64,000 nucleotides of DNA from Candidatus Hartigia pinicola (GTDB lineage Bacteria; Pseudomonadota; Gammaproteobacteria; Enterobacterales; Enterobacteriaceae). The stretch covers positions 1 to 64,000 of the forward strand of contig CP048208.1 in the NCBI GenBank assembly GCA_020541205.1. The letters are read 5' to 3'. Numbering within the stretch: the stretch's first letter is position 1; each line of letters starts with the position of its first letter. Shown here one piece after another: positions 12,756-24,472 of this stretch. The notes beneath the pieces are model-generated. The model did not search any database, had not been told where the DNA came from, and saw only the letters and a program-made list of their open reading frames with translations. The translations under genes and the position numbers were made by a program.

Positions 12756-14588
12756 ATGTGTGGAATTGTAGGTGCTATCGCAAAACGTGATATCGCAGAA
12801 ATTTTGATAGAAGGACTACGTCGCCTCGAATGTCGTGGTTATGATTCAGCAGGTATAGCTGTCATTAACTCTCAAGGTCATCTCCAGCGTTTACGATCAG
12901 TTGGTAACATTCAAATGCTAGTAGAAAAGGCAAAAACAAAATCACTAGTTGGTAGAGTAGGAATAGCACATACCCGTTGGGCAACACACGGTGTTCCTAG
13001 TGAAGAAAATGCTCATCCACATATTTCTGGTTTCATTTCTGTTGTTCATAATGGAATTATTGAAAATTATCTTGAGCTAAAAGAAAATTTAAAACAACTT
13101 GGCTATCTTTTCACTTCTGACACTGATACTGAAGTAATTGCGCATCTTGTTCATAATGAACAAAAATATGGAGGGAATTTACTTGAAGTTGTTCAACGTG
13201 TTACGCCTCAATTACGAGGCGCTTATGGTACGGTTATTATGGATAGTCGTATTCCTGAACTATTAGTAGCTGCTCGTTCTGGTAGTCCATTAGTTATTGG
13301 TGTTGGAATTGGAGAAAATTTTTTAGCGTCAGATCAACTGGCATTATTATCTGTGACTCAGCACTTTATCTATTTAGAAGAAGGAGATATCGCTGAGATT
13401 ACTCACTGCTCTGTTCGTATTTTTGATAAACAATGTAAAATTGTTAAACGTGAACAAATTAAATCTAATATTCAATATAACGCAGGTGATAAAGGTATTT
13501 ATTGTCATCATATGCAAAAAGAAATCTACGAGCAGCCAATGTCGATTAAAAATACCACTAAAGGTCGTTTAAGTAAAAATCATACTATTTATTTTAGTGA
13601 GTTAGATTCTTGTGTAGATCAGATTTTATCAAAAGTTGAACATATTCAAATTGTTGCTTGTGGTACTTCTTTTAATGCTGGTATGGTTTCCCGTTATTGG
13701 TTTGAATCTTTAGCAAATATTCCTTGTGATGTCGAAATAGCTTCTGAATATCGCTATCGTAATCCAGTTTATCGTAAAAATAGTTTAATAATTACTCTTT
13801 CACAATCAGGTGAAACAGCAGATACATTGGCTGCGTTACGTTTATCAAAAAAAATAGGATATTTAACTTCTTTAGCTATTTGTAATGTTACAGGTTCTTC
13901 ATTGGTGCGTGAATCAGAATTTTCTTTGATGACAAAAGCAGGTATAGAAATTGGAGTTGCTTCAACTAAAGCTTTTACTACTCAATTAACTATTTTGTTG
14001 ATGTTAGTAGCATATATAGGTCGTTTAAGAGGAGCCCCTCCTGAGCTTGAAAAAAATATAGTATATGCATTACTTACCCTGCCTGAACATATTGAAAATA
14101 TATTATCTTATGATAAAGTTATTAAAGAACTGGCGAAACATTTTTCTGATAAAACTCATGCATTATTTCTTGGTCGTGGTGAGCAATTCCCTATTGCAGT
14201 TGAAGGCGCGTTGAAGTTAAAAGAAATTTCTTATATTCATGCAGAAGCTTATGCGGCAGGTGAGTTAAAACATGGACCATTAGCTTTAATTGATACTAAT
14301 ATGCCAGTAATCATCATTGCTCCGAGTAATAAATTATTAGAAAAAATAAAATCGAATATTGAAGAAGTTCGCGCGCGAGGTGGTTTATTGTATATCTTGA
14401 CTGATCAAAATGCAGGTTTTGAGGAAAGAGATAATATGAAAATCATTTTATTTCCACACGTTGAAGAGTTAATTTCTCCTATTTTTTATACTATTCCATT
14501 GCAATTACTCTCTTATTATGTTTCTTTAATTAAAGGTACTAATGTTGATCAACCTCGTAATTTAGCTAAGTCGGTAACAGTTGAATAA
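12756..14588 (+). CDS. glmS: Glutamine-fructose-6-phosphate aminotransferase GlmS
   Basis: Converts fructose-6-phosphate and glutamine to glucosamine-6-phosphate, the entry step to UDP-GlcNAc. The protein is 610 residues (E. coli 609). The start codon is followed directly by the nucleophilic cysteine (MCGIVGA), exposed after removal of Met. The glutaminase domain has [18 protein letters not shown] and HNGIIENY; the two SIS sugar-isomerase domains have [19 protein letters not shown] and [18 protein letters not shown]. The extreme C-terminus LAKSVTVE is intact. This gene end is the attTn7 target in many bacteria, but no Tn7-like element follows. Confidence 0.98.
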   Translation: MCGIVGAIAKRDIAEILIEGLRRLECRGYDSAGIAVINSQGHLQRLRSVGNIQMLVEKAKTKSLVGRVGIAHTRWATHGVPSEENAHPHISGFISVVHNGIIENYLELKENLKQLGYLFTSDTDTEVIAHLVHNEQKYGGNLLEVVQRVTPQLRGAYGTVIMDSRIPELLVAARSGSPLVIGVGIGENFLASDQLALLSVTQHFIYLEEGDIAEITHCSVRIFDKQCKIVKREQIKSNIQYNAGDKGIYCHHMQKEIYEQPMSIKNTTKGRLSKNHTIYFSELDSCVDQILSKVEHIQIVACGTSFNAGMVSRYWFESLANIPCDVEIASEYRYRNPVYRKNSLIITLSQSGETADTLAALRLSKKIGYLTSLAICNVTGSSLVRESEFSLMTKAGIEIGVASTKAFTTQLTILLMLVAYIGRLRGAPPELEKNIVYALLTLPEHIENILSYDKVIKELAKHFSDKTHALFLGRGEQFPIAVEGALKLKEISYIHAEAYAAGELKHGPLALIDTNMPVIIIAPSNKLLEKIKSNIEEVRARGGLLYILTDQNAGFEERDNMKIILFPHVEELISPIFYTIPLQLLSYYVSLIKGTNVDQPRNLAKSVTVE

Positions 14589-14632
14589 ATTCTTGATACA
14601 CATTAGTATAATAATAAAATATATATAAAAAT

Positions 14633-14652
14633 AATCATCTTTTAAGATGATT
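14633..14652 (+). terminator. Hairpin after glmS, possible terminator
   Basis: AATCATCT (14633-14640) pairs with AGATGATT (14645-14652) around a 4-nt loop, 45 bp after the glmS stop. The downstream side is not T-rich, so Rho-independent termination on the plus strand is doubtful; it could protect the 3' end. Confidence 0.3.
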
Positions 14653-15281
14653 AGTTAATCTTAATGCAGATCAATAGCTATTAAATTTATTTTTATGATA
14701 CTTTTTTAATTTTAGATAACTTAGATCGATCTATTATTTTAGTTTTAATAAGAGATGATTCAAAAAAAATATTTTTAGATTTTTTCTAAAAAATTTTATC
14801 TCTAATGAAGATTAGTTATTGTGTCTATTATTAAAATTATATTTGATATGTTGAAATACAAGCATACCTACAAATACTAATATTTTGAATATATTTTATA
14901 TGATATTCATAAACTACACTAGTAGTAATTTATTTTTATATTTTACACTATATAGAAATGAAATACTTTATTACTAACAATAAAATTTTAAAAATACTAA
15001 ATATTTAGGTATTGTTAGTTATTCAAAAAAAATCATTCAATTTATATGAATTAAATTATTTTGTAATTCTTATTTGTAATTTTACAATTAGTTTTCTATA
15101 GTTTTACTAAGAGAAAAATTCATCAAAGTTTTATCTTAGTTATAAAAATTTTTTACATTAATTTAATTCATCTTAACAATTTTATTGTTATACAAAAATC
15201 ATGAAATATAAACATTATATTTTAGAAAAATAAAAAAATTTCAAAAATCTCTTTTAATGCACTAAAAGGATCATCTAAATA

Positions 15282-15342
15282 AATTATGTATATGAAGCGT
15301 GAATTTATTATATAAATAAATTCACGCTTCATATACATAATT
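15282..15342. repeat. Perfect 28-bp inverted repeat with 5-nt loop
   Basis: Left arm 15282-15309 and right arm 15315-15342 are exact reverse complements around ATATA. The arms include a GC-containing core GAAGCGTGAA, unlike the surrounding sequence. No T-tract follows on either strand, so it is not a classical terminator. It lies in a spacer where nothing else is conserved. Confidence 0.9.
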
Positions 15343-15923
15343 AAAAACTTATATGAAGAATATAATATATTTATTAGTTACTGAAAATACTCAAAGTATA
15401 CAACGAATACCACTGAGTGATTTTTTAAATTTTATTCTTTTATCATAATATTAGAAATAAAAATAGAAAATGAGATATTTACTGATTTTTTAAAATATTC
15501 AAATATTATACTTTTTTAGTTAAGTGCGTAACATTATTTTATTAAATAATTGAATAATATTAAATTAAGAGATAAAAGAATCAATATTAAATATTAAGTT
15601 TAATAAATTAATATAAATATTCTTCAATGTTTTTTTGATAAAGTAAAGAATTGTAGAAAAATATTATTTGAACAAAATAAATATAATCTTTCTAAAATCT
15701 TTACTTGTCGTAACAAAAGACTAAAAAGACTAAAAATTTTAACTAATATTCACAAACATGAACTTAAAATTTATATATGATACATCTTCTATATTAATAT
15801 TAAAGTTATATAAATGTTAAAGTCTTAATTAAAGTTTAGAGAAATTTAATTTTTTATTAAAATGAATTTGATATTTTTAAATGTTATTAATTCCGAATGT
15901 AAAAGAAAATAGTTTTATCAAAC

Positions 15924-15970
15924 ATCCTAAGATCATCAAATAACTAATTAATTATCTTAGGATTTTATTT
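15924..15970 (+). terminator. Terminator-like hairpin in spacer
   Basis: ATCCTAAGAT (15924-15933) and ATCTTAGGAT (15954-15963) form a 10-bp stem with a 20-nt loop, followed by TTTATTTTTTC. It may be a leftover terminator of a gene that has decayed beyond recognition. Confidence 0.45.
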
Positions 15971-17272
15971 TTTCTAGAAAATTCATATACGATTTTATTT
16001 ATAAGAAATTAATATTAATAGATAAAGAAAAGCATAAAAAATTTCATGAATGTTTATTATGTTACATTTATCAAAGCTTGAAAAGATAAATATAATTTAT
16101 TAAAAATATTTTATGCATGTTCTTTTTTTAAATTTTAATAAAATATATAAAAATCACTTTTAAAATATTTTAATAGACTATCAATATAAATTTATTGAAA
16201 ATATTAATTATATAAAAACAGTAAAATTGAATTTTATTGATAATATAATTAAAACTAACATTAAGAGTATAACCAATCATGACATAAAGGTAAATACAGG
16301 ATAATATCTTATAAATAATCATAATATTCTAAAAGTATTTTCTGTCATAAATGATGAAATTTTCTCTGAAGAAAATATAATAATATATAAAATCTTAGTT
16401 TAATCTAAGTAATCATTACAATATAAAAAAGAAATTGAATTCATAAGTAGTAATATTTTATTTATTTTTCTTTTTTTTGATGATTGAGGAACATGAATAT
16501 TTATATTTATCGGAATTTCAAAAGAACAAAACTAATATAAAATATAAAATATAAAATAAATAATTTTGAACGAGAATTAAAGTAAAGTATACTAAGTCAA
16601 TTATATTAACTAGTGAAGAAAATATGGTTTAATATACATTAAAGATCATGATTAAATTTAAAATATAATCATCATAAAGTTTGATAGTGATAACTGAGAT
16701 GATAAATTTTATTCTATAAAGATATGATGTTATCTATAATTAATACTGTGTAGTCTATATTAAAATATATATAAAAAATTAACGAATTTAATTGATATGT
16801 GATTTTTGGATAAAATAATATTTATTAATTGTACATGAATCATTTAATGGATATAATAAAATTATTAAAAAAATCAAAGATCTATGTAATTGTAGTAAAA
16901 CTATTACATAATAATAGTATATTTTAATGATATGTATGATTAACAGAATTAATTATAAACATTTTTGTTTTATTCATATATGTATTTTACATGATATATA
17001 AGATAAAATTTTACATAATTAAATGAGTCTTTTGATAAAAAATTTTAAACAATTAATTCATGTTAATGAAAATAAAATTTAAAATATGATGTTCGAATTA
17101 GTGCAATAACTAAAATATTGATTATATTTAATGTAATAAATTTTAATGTTAGTTTATATTTTTAATGGAAATGATTGAATGCATTGAGGTTGATAATCAA
17201 TAATTAGTAAATTATTTCATTACACTTAAAAATATATTAAAATAAAAAATTATAATATTTAAGGTTAATGAA

Positions 17273-18379
17273 ATGAAAAATGTAGGCTTTATTGGTTGGC
17301 GAGGTATAGTCGGCTCAGTATTAATGGATCGAATGGTAGAAGAAAACGATTTTAATCAAATTCATTCTATATTTTTTAGTACTTCTCAATATGGTAATGC
17401 AGCACCTACATATGGTGGTCACAAAGGAATTTTGCAGAATGCGAATGATATTAACGCTCTGACAGATCTCGATATTATTATTAGTTGTCAAGGTATGAAT
17501 TATACAAATCATATTTACCATAAACTGCGTATATTAGGTTGGAATGGGTACTGGATTGACTCTTCTTCGGCATTACGTATGAAAAATGACGCGATCATCA
17601 TTCTTGACCCAGTAAACCAACAACAAATTCAAGATGGATTAAACAAAGGTATTAAAACTTTCGTTGGTGGCAATTGTACAGTTAGTTTAATGTTACTGTC
17701 ATTAGGTGGTTTATTTGTAAATAATTTAATTGAATGGGCGTCTGTAGCAACTTACCAAGCTGTATCTGGTGCAGGTTCTCGTAATATACGTGAATTATTA
17801 GTGCAAATGGGAGATTTGCATATGCAAGTAGCTAAAGAACTAAAAGATCCAAATTCGAAAATTTTAGATATTGAAAAAAAAATTACTAACTTCTCTCGTA
17901 GTGGTAGAATGTTAACAGATTCGTTTAATGTGCCATTGGCAAGTAGTTTGATTCCATGGATTGATAAAGACTTAGAAAATGGTCAGAGTTACGAAGAATG
18001 GAAATATCAAACAGAGACTAATAAAATTTTAGATACGGGTAATAATATTATCCCTATTGATGCATTATGTGTTCGTGTAGGAGCGCTTCGATGTCATAGC
18101 CAGGCATTTACATTAAAACTGAAAAAAGAGATTTCTCTCAATGAAATTGAACAGTTACTTATATCTCATAATGAGTGGGTTAAAATAATACCTAACAATT
18201 ATCAAAGAACTATAAAAGAACTAACACCTTCCGCCGTAAATGGTAAATTAATTATACCTGTTGGACGTCTACGTAAATTAAATATGGGATCAAAATATCT
18301 ATCAGCTTTTACTGTTGGTGATCAATTACTTTGGGGTGCTGCTGAACCCCTTCGTCGCATGCTAAATATTTTACTTTAA
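17273..18379 (+). CDS. asd: Aspartate-semialdehyde dehydrogenase
   Basis: NADPH-dependent reduction of aspartyl phosphate to aspartate semialdehyde, the branch point to lysine, diaminopimelate, threonine and methionine. The length is 368 residues (E. coli 367). [11 protein letters not shown] is the nucleotide-binding start, the catalytic cysteine is Cys135 in GGNCTVSLM, and the substrate-binding region [13 protein letters not shown] is intact. AAGG about 8 bases upstream supports the ATG at 17273. It stands alone, with more than 2.5 kb of dead sequence on each side; diaminopimelate for the cell wall is a plausible reason for retention. Confidence 0.97.
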   Translation: MKNVGFIGWRGIVGSVLMDRMVEENDFNQIHSIFFSTSQYGNAAPTYGGHKGILQNANDINALTDLDIIISCQGMNYTNHIYHKLRILGWNGYWIDSSSALRMKNDAIIILDPVNQQQIQDGLNKGIKTFVGGNCTVSLMLLSLGGLFVNNLIEWASVATYQAVSGAGSRNIRELLVQMGDLHMQVAKELKDPNSKILDIEKKITNFSRSGRMLTDSFNVPLASSLIPWIDKDLENGQSYEEWKYQTETNKILDTGNNIIPIDALCVRVGALRCHSQAFTLKLKKEISLNEIEQLLISHNEWVKIIPNNYQRTIKELTPSAVNGKLIIPVGRLRKLNMGSKYLSAFTVGDQLLWGAAEPLRRMLNILL

Positions 18380-21201
18380 TTTTTATTAAATGCACTTTAA
18401 AATAAATAGTTATATATTGATTATAAAATATTAATTAGTGAAAGTTGAAAATTTTGATTATCTTTATATATCTAGTTTTTTAAATAATTTTAAATGTCAT
18501 ATAAATCATATCTTTTAACAGTAAAAAGCACTTTTTTTCTAAAAATTTATTTAGTATCTTGTTAAGAAAAAAAGAAATATAAAATAGACAGACTCAAAGA
18601 GATAATTTAAATACAGGTTACTAATATTATATTTAGTTGTATTTTTCTAAAAAAGATTATTATATGATAGCTTAATTAAAACATATAAGTTTGATGATGT
18701 GTAGTAACATAAACAATTGATATTAGTATTTATTTTTTTACTAGCGAAATACTATTTATTTATACAATCTCTATTTTAATATATACTTTACATAAAAGTA
18801 TAACTTTTTGTAAAAAACTCTCTAGTTATTTTCTATTAACACTCATCAATAAGTAACTAAATTAGATGAATTAATAGCAAAGATATACTGTAATATATCA
18901 GTTGATGAAGAAATTTTTTTGCATTAATAATGATAAAATTATTTTGATTCTCTAAATACTTATAATTAATATTTTATTAATTATATTTTAATATCTTATT
19001 TGATAATTTTTTTATTTTTTAATTTTTTATTTTAAGATTTATAAAAAATATATTTTTTAGTAAAAAGTACTAAGAACATTTCTATAGATAAATATTTTAT
19101 TTGTAATTCTATAACGTTTTATTTTATAAATAAGAGTCTTTTAAAGTATGACTATTATATAAAGGTAGTGGATTATTAATAATGTTATTTCATTTTCATT
19201 TTAATAAATAGATAGAAAACATTAAAATATACATATATTAATTAATTTTAAAAAAGTTTTATATAACTTACTTAGATTATAGTACTTTATTTTATAATAA
19301 ATTTATGTTTAAGAAACACACTAATACTTAATATATTATTTTGTTAAATACAATACATTAATTCAAGATTAGTTATTTTATAATTTAAAGTATTTTATAA
19401 TTAGTAAATATTAATATTTTTAATATAAGTTTAACAATCTTTATTTTTATCTCAAAATTTTAGTTAGTATTTGAAAATTATATATAGATTTTAAATATTA
19501 AAGTTATTAAATTATATTAAATATATATTATAGATTATTTTTTTGTTTAATATGATCTATTATTAAAAACATAAACTCTAGATGAATATATCTTAATAAG
19601 ACTCAAACATAAATTATCTTAGTCTTTTAACTTATTTTAATAAAATATAAAAATTTTTCTTGATGTTTTTTGATATTATATCGTAAAATATATCTTATAT
19701 ATACTTCTCTATAATTATTTTATTTTATAAATCACATTAATATGATTCCGCAATAATGGAAGATTTGAAATTAATTATAAAATAGTTCATGACAATAAAA
19801 TTAAAAAATTTAGGAAGTTATATTGATTAGTGTGATTGTAAAAAAATATACTGTTACAAATACTTTGTAATTTTTATGAATTATAAAGGATTCTGATATT
19901 TTTCATTTAATGATTTAGAAATTTTCTAGAAATATAATTATAGTATTAATAATACATTTAATTCATTAAATTGAATATAATATCTTTTTGATTACAAAAC
20001 TGATTTTTTTTGATATCTAATTTAGTTAAAATATTTTTATATTTTATTATTTAAATAAAATTATGGTATATTTCAATTAACATGTTATTAAAATTTAATC
20101 AGTAAGAATAAATAAAAATAATTTTAAGAAAAAATTTATACTGCTTCAGTTTTATACATAATTATTAGATATATCTTATTGAAACACAATATATAGAAAT
20201 TACGTTATATGATTTTTAATTTTAATAAATTATACATTTTATTAATTAGCATAATAATTAATAAAATGTATATAAAGATAATTTGCATGATGTTTTTATG
20301 TAATGTTCTATATCTAAAAATTAACGAAAAGAAATAATTTATTAATATTAATATTAATATTTAAATTTGTTACTATTGAAAATTTTAAAAATAAAATTCA
20401 TTCAAAAAATTTAAAAAATTGTCATATTTAAGTCATAAAAAATATCTAATAAAATAAAATATAGGTAAAAATAGAATATTGAAAAAATTTTAATAATTAA
20501 TATGAAAAATATCACAATGTATATAGATTACAAAAATTATTATGAAATCAAATTATTTTCTTTATTAAATCGCATGTCTAAATATATAATTAATATTTAC
20601 TTAACAGAGTTTCAGTAAAAAAAAGAGAATGTAATAGATACTCAACGAGAATTAACCTCTTTTACATTGTATAAAAATAACTAAAATATATAAAGATTTA
20701 ATTAGAGCGATAAGTGTAATATTGAAACAACATTTATTATGCACTAGATAAAATTTTAAAAATCGATAAATTTTGTATTTGAATATAGTATTCAATAATT
20801 TTCACATTAAAATATTTATTACATTATTTATATAAATCACTTTAATTAAAGTAATCTGTGATGTACATTTAAATATCTGATTTAAGTGTATCAATATAAA
20901 TTTTGTTATTCTGTTTTTGAATAAAATATTATATAGATATTTTTAAATAAATCTTATATTTTGTTGTTCAATTGAAAACTATTCTACAATATTACTACTA
21001 CCTACGTTTTGTTTAAAGGTAATTTGAATTGTTAACATAATAAAAGTAAATAGCTTAATAAATTTTATTAAGATGGTGTGAATGGTATATTTAATATTTT
21101 AATGTTTTTACATAGATGAATTTTAGATGTTAAATTTAATAAAATAACAATATATAATTAATACATGATTGCTATAAAATTATTATTAATAAGGTTAATT
21201 T
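18380..21201. other. Gene-free spacer between asd and the glycosyltransferase gene
   Basis: About 2.8 kb with no open frame of note and no recognised remnant. A perfect 18-bp inverted repeat at 20231-20272 is the only structured element found. Confidence 0.6.
20231..20272. repeat. Perfect 18-bp inverted repeat with 6-nt loop
   Basis: Left arm 20231-20248 and right arm 20255-20272 are exact reverse complements around GCATAA. The stem is nearly all A/T. No T-tract follows directly. Confidence 0.85.
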
Positions 21202-22185
21202 ATGTCTTCTTATCCAGTTTTGAGTATTGTTGTTGCAGTATATAATGGTGAGAAATTTCTTTCTCATTTTTTTGATAACTTATTAGCACAGAGTTGCAAT
21301 AATTTTGAAGTGATTGTGGTAAACGATGGATCTAAAAATAATAATGAAGAAATAATCTCTCAATATAGAAAGAAATTTAATCATTTTAAATTATTGTCTC
21401 AAAAAAATCAAGGTGTGTCTGTTGCTCGTAATAATGGCATGAAGCAAGCCATAGGACAATATATCACTTTCCCTGATATTGATGATAAAATTAGTCCTAA
21501 AATGTATGAACGTCTTTTAAAAATTGCTCTTGAAGGAGATTTAGATGTTGCAATCTGTAACGGAACTTATGTTTATCTTAATAACAACATATCTAAAGCG
21601 ATTTTTCCACTACACAAAGTACCTTCTACCAGTGTGATTAGTGGACCTAAGTGGCTAGAAATTGGGTTGAGTTCTCGTAAATTTTTACATGTTACGTGGT
21701 TAAATATTTATCGATTGAGTTTAATTAAACAACATAATTTTTTATTTGAACCAAAATTACATCATCAAGATATTCCATGGACAACAGAGCTTTTATTAGT
21801 AGCAAAACGTGTTCAGTTTATTAATGAGCAATATTATGAATATTTGATTCATAATCAATCTATATCTCACTCTTTAACAGGAGATAAACGCGCAATTCGT
21901 AAAATTTATACTTATTTGAAAATTATTGATATGCTTTTAGATATTTATAAACGTTATCCCAAGCAAGTTAAGCAATCTCCAGCATGTTTATGGCAAATAG
22001 GTAAAGAAGGGTTGGGCGTAGTACAGGCTATATTATCTATTAAATCACCAGAAATTCAACGTAATATGTCACGATTTTTTTTTGAACAGGGTTATTGGAA
22101 TATTATATGGTCACATGCAACAACAATCATGTTAAAATGGAGATTGATTAGACGTTACTTTCATCTTAAAGCTATAATTAAGTAG
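21202..22185 (+). CDS. waaH: Family 2 glycosyltransferase, WaaH (YibD)-like, LPS core glycosyltransferase
   Basis: GT-A fold glycosyltransferase of 327 residues. Visible motifs are the nucleotide-sugar binding start LSIVVAVYNG, VIVVNDGS, the helix SVARNNGMKQA and the metal-binding acidic cluster DIDD. The second half is strikingly like E. coli WaaH/YibD (UDP-glucuronate:LPS heptosyl-III glycosyltransferase): GPKWLEIGLSSRKF, then HVTWLNIYR and LHHQDIPWTTELL. From this the likely role is adding a sugar to the LPS inner core at the cytoplasmic face of the inner membrane; sugar specificity is inferred only. AAGG precedes the ATG. Retention of an LPS-decorating enzyme in so reduced a genome is notable. 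Confidence 0.85.
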   Translation: MSSYPVLSIVVAVYNGEKFLSHFFDNLLAQSCNNFEVIVVNDGSKNNNEEIISQYRKKFNHFKLLSQKNQGVSVARNNGMKQAIGQYITFPDIDDKISPKMYERLLKIALEGDLDVAICNGTYVYLNNNISKAIFPLHKVPSTSVISGPKWLEIGLSSRKFLHVTWLNIYRLSLIKQHNFLFEPKLHHQDIPWTTELLLVAKRVQFINEQYYEYLIHNQSISHSLTGDKRAIRKIYTYLKIIDMLLDIYKRYPKQVKQSPACLWQIGKEGLGVVQAILSIKSPEIQRNMSRFFFEQGYWNIIWSHATTIMLKWRLIRRYFHLKAIIK

Positions 22186-24079
22186 ATATTTATTAATAAT
22201 TATTATATTATAGTAAAGTAGTATATTTACTTGGGATAAAGTAACTCTTTTATTTAATTGATCAATGATTTTAAGATCGTGTACTCTATATTTATACAAA
22301 GTCAATACTTTTATAATTACTTTAGATTTTGAATATTTATACATATGATAACATGTTAATATTAATATATTTTATAATTATTATTTATGATGTTATGATA
22401 TATAAATTTGAAATAAAATTATTAAAAAATTATTTATATAAAAATAAGGTATATAAAATCATGTTATATTTTACTTAAATAAGTATACAATGAATTAATT
22501 GTATGAATATAAATAAAATTATTGGATGCATATTAGATACATGAGATGAGATTGTAGTATGTATTATTATTTTTAATAAGTCATTATTTATGCATGTTTT
22601 TAGAAAGAGATGAAGCTAAAAATTATCATATAAGACTATAATATTTAAAAACCTTTTTGTTTAATATCCGTAAAAACTCTTAATCTAAAAAAATTGATGT
22701 ATATGAATTATTTTTATGTTTTTTTGTATCTAAAAAGCAATGATTAGTAAGTATTTTATAAGAATTTTTATAAAGATACTTGAGTACTTTAATTTCAAGA
22801 TTTTGAAAAAATAAATTTTGATAGAAGAAACATTTCAGAAAAGTATTAAATAATTTAATTAATAAATATCTTTATTAGTAATGTTTAAAACAATACATGA
22901 CTTTAGTAAATATTTATTTACAAGTCTTATAATATGATACATCTTCAAATACATGATCATATAGTAAAAATTTTATTAAATTTTATATATTTATTTTATA
23001 AATACTCAAGATAATCTATTCAAAAGAATGAAAAAGTTTATATTAAATGGAGAAAATACTTTAATAAATATTTAAATTACATAAAGATACATAAATAATT
23101 TTTCTGTATATATGATATATTAAAGACGATTACATCTTATTTATTTAATAATATAATGAATCTTAAATACTAACTTTTAGTATAAGGTTTTAATATTTAC
23201 CCATTTTTTAAGAAATTATTCATATATATTAAAAATTTTTATACATATTTCAAAGTGATAAAAAATGTTATATGTAAAATGAAGTATTATATTGATGTGA
23301 TATAGTTATATTCTTAGTATTGAATTTACTATTTTATATTAAAAGATCATTATTATCGAATGATAGAATTTTTATGTATTTATTTTTACAAAAATATATT
23401 ATGGTTCTAATCATGAGAAAAACAGACAGAATATAAATATATTTGTTATCACCTTATTTAGTATATTAAATTATTTTTATAAGTTTATTTTGAATATTTT
23501 AAAACAATAAAATATAAGTATTTTATGTAAAAACATATTAAAATATTTTACTAGAATTTTTCGGCACTATAATTTTAAAAAAAATTTTATATGTATTACG
23601 TCTTGAAGACTGTGTGTTAAAATTATTAAGAAAAAATTATTTATTTCGTATTTCTTGATTCATATAAAGCAATGGAGGTGTTGAATTTTAATAGGATAAG
23701 TACAATAAAAAAGTTTGAAAAATATTAATAATGTAGAAATACATATTATGTTATATATTTTTTTATAAAATACGCATATATCTTCTTAAAATTATTTTAT
23801 TATAATATTAACTATAATTTTATTTTTATATTTATAATTTTAGATAGTTTGAGTATTTTAATGTTTATTAAATTACGTCTCTATATTATTAATTATTTAA
23901 CATATATAAAGTTATTAAAATTAATTATCTATATGAAATAAAATAACTCCGTATACAGGTAAAATAAAGTTATTTTATGTATATATGATTATAAAGAAAG
24001 TAATATTATAAAAATGTTATTACTATTGATTTTATTTAAAAATATATTTATTAATATAGAGTAGATTGGAATAAAACTA
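22186..24079. other. Gene-free spacer between waaH and holD
   Basis: About 1.9 kb, AT-rich, all frames closed. In E. coli rsmC lies upstream of holD on the other strand; I could not recognise it here. Nothing else seen. Confidence 0.55.
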
Positions 24080-24472
24080 ATGACACGACGTGATAGACTT
24101 TTGAATCAATTGGGTATCACTCAATGGATAGTGAGAAATCCTTATTTATTAAATATCAAAAAACATCTCATAATTCCAGAGTTCACTAAGCTTATTATTA
24201 TTTCTGATGAGAACATTAATTCAAATGATAGTTTATTAAACGATATTCTTTTTTTAATGAAAATTCATCAATCAGAGGTTTTTTATATTAATTCTAAGAA
24301 GCTAGCAATGATACCTGTACCAATAAAAATAATGTGTTGGGTATTAAGTAATAATTCTCAGATAAAAAAATCAGAAAATTTTTTTATTTCTCCTATCTTA
24401 TCTGAGTTGTATGTTAAAAAAAGTGCTAAAATATCATTATGGAAACAAATTTGCAAATATAACGAAAAGTAA
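24080..24472 (+). CDS. holD: DNA polymerase III psi subunit
   Basis: Clamp-loader accessory protein that, with chi (HolC), links the gamma/tau complex to SSB. The protein has 130 residues (E. coli 137). The N-terminus MTRRDRLLNQLGITQW closely matches the E. coli start, which is the peptide that contacts the clamp loader, and the C-terminus ends SLWKQICKYNEK against E. coli ALWQQICTYEHD. The middle is diverged and Lys/Ile-rich. GGAAT precedes the start. HolD is small and fast-evolving; its terminal motifs make the identification secure. In E. coli rimI follows; none is visible here. Confidence 0.9.
   Translation: MTRRDRLLNQLGITQWIVRNPYLLNIKKHLIIPEFTKLIIISDENINSNDSLLNDILFLMKIHQSEVFYINSKKLAMIPVPIKIMCWVLSNNSQIKKSENFFISPILSELYVKKSAKISLWKQICKYNEK

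Larger units (their letters stand above)
14653..17272. other. Gene-free spacer between glmS and asd
   Basis: About 2.6 kb of very AT-rich sequence with stops in all frames. I recognise no gene remnant. It contains a perfect 28-bp inverted repeat (15282-15342) and a terminator-like hairpin (15924-15970), listed separately. Confidence 0.6.

Noticed and set aside
14545-14700. attTn7 site with a possible Tn7-like insertion downstream of glmS
   Set aside because: The recognition segment is simply the conserved glmS coding end; no tns genes, no terminal repeats and no cargo follow.
22132-22344. 70-codon minus-strand frame overlapping the waaH end
   Set aside because: Shadow frame of the glycosyltransferase gene with no independent signal.
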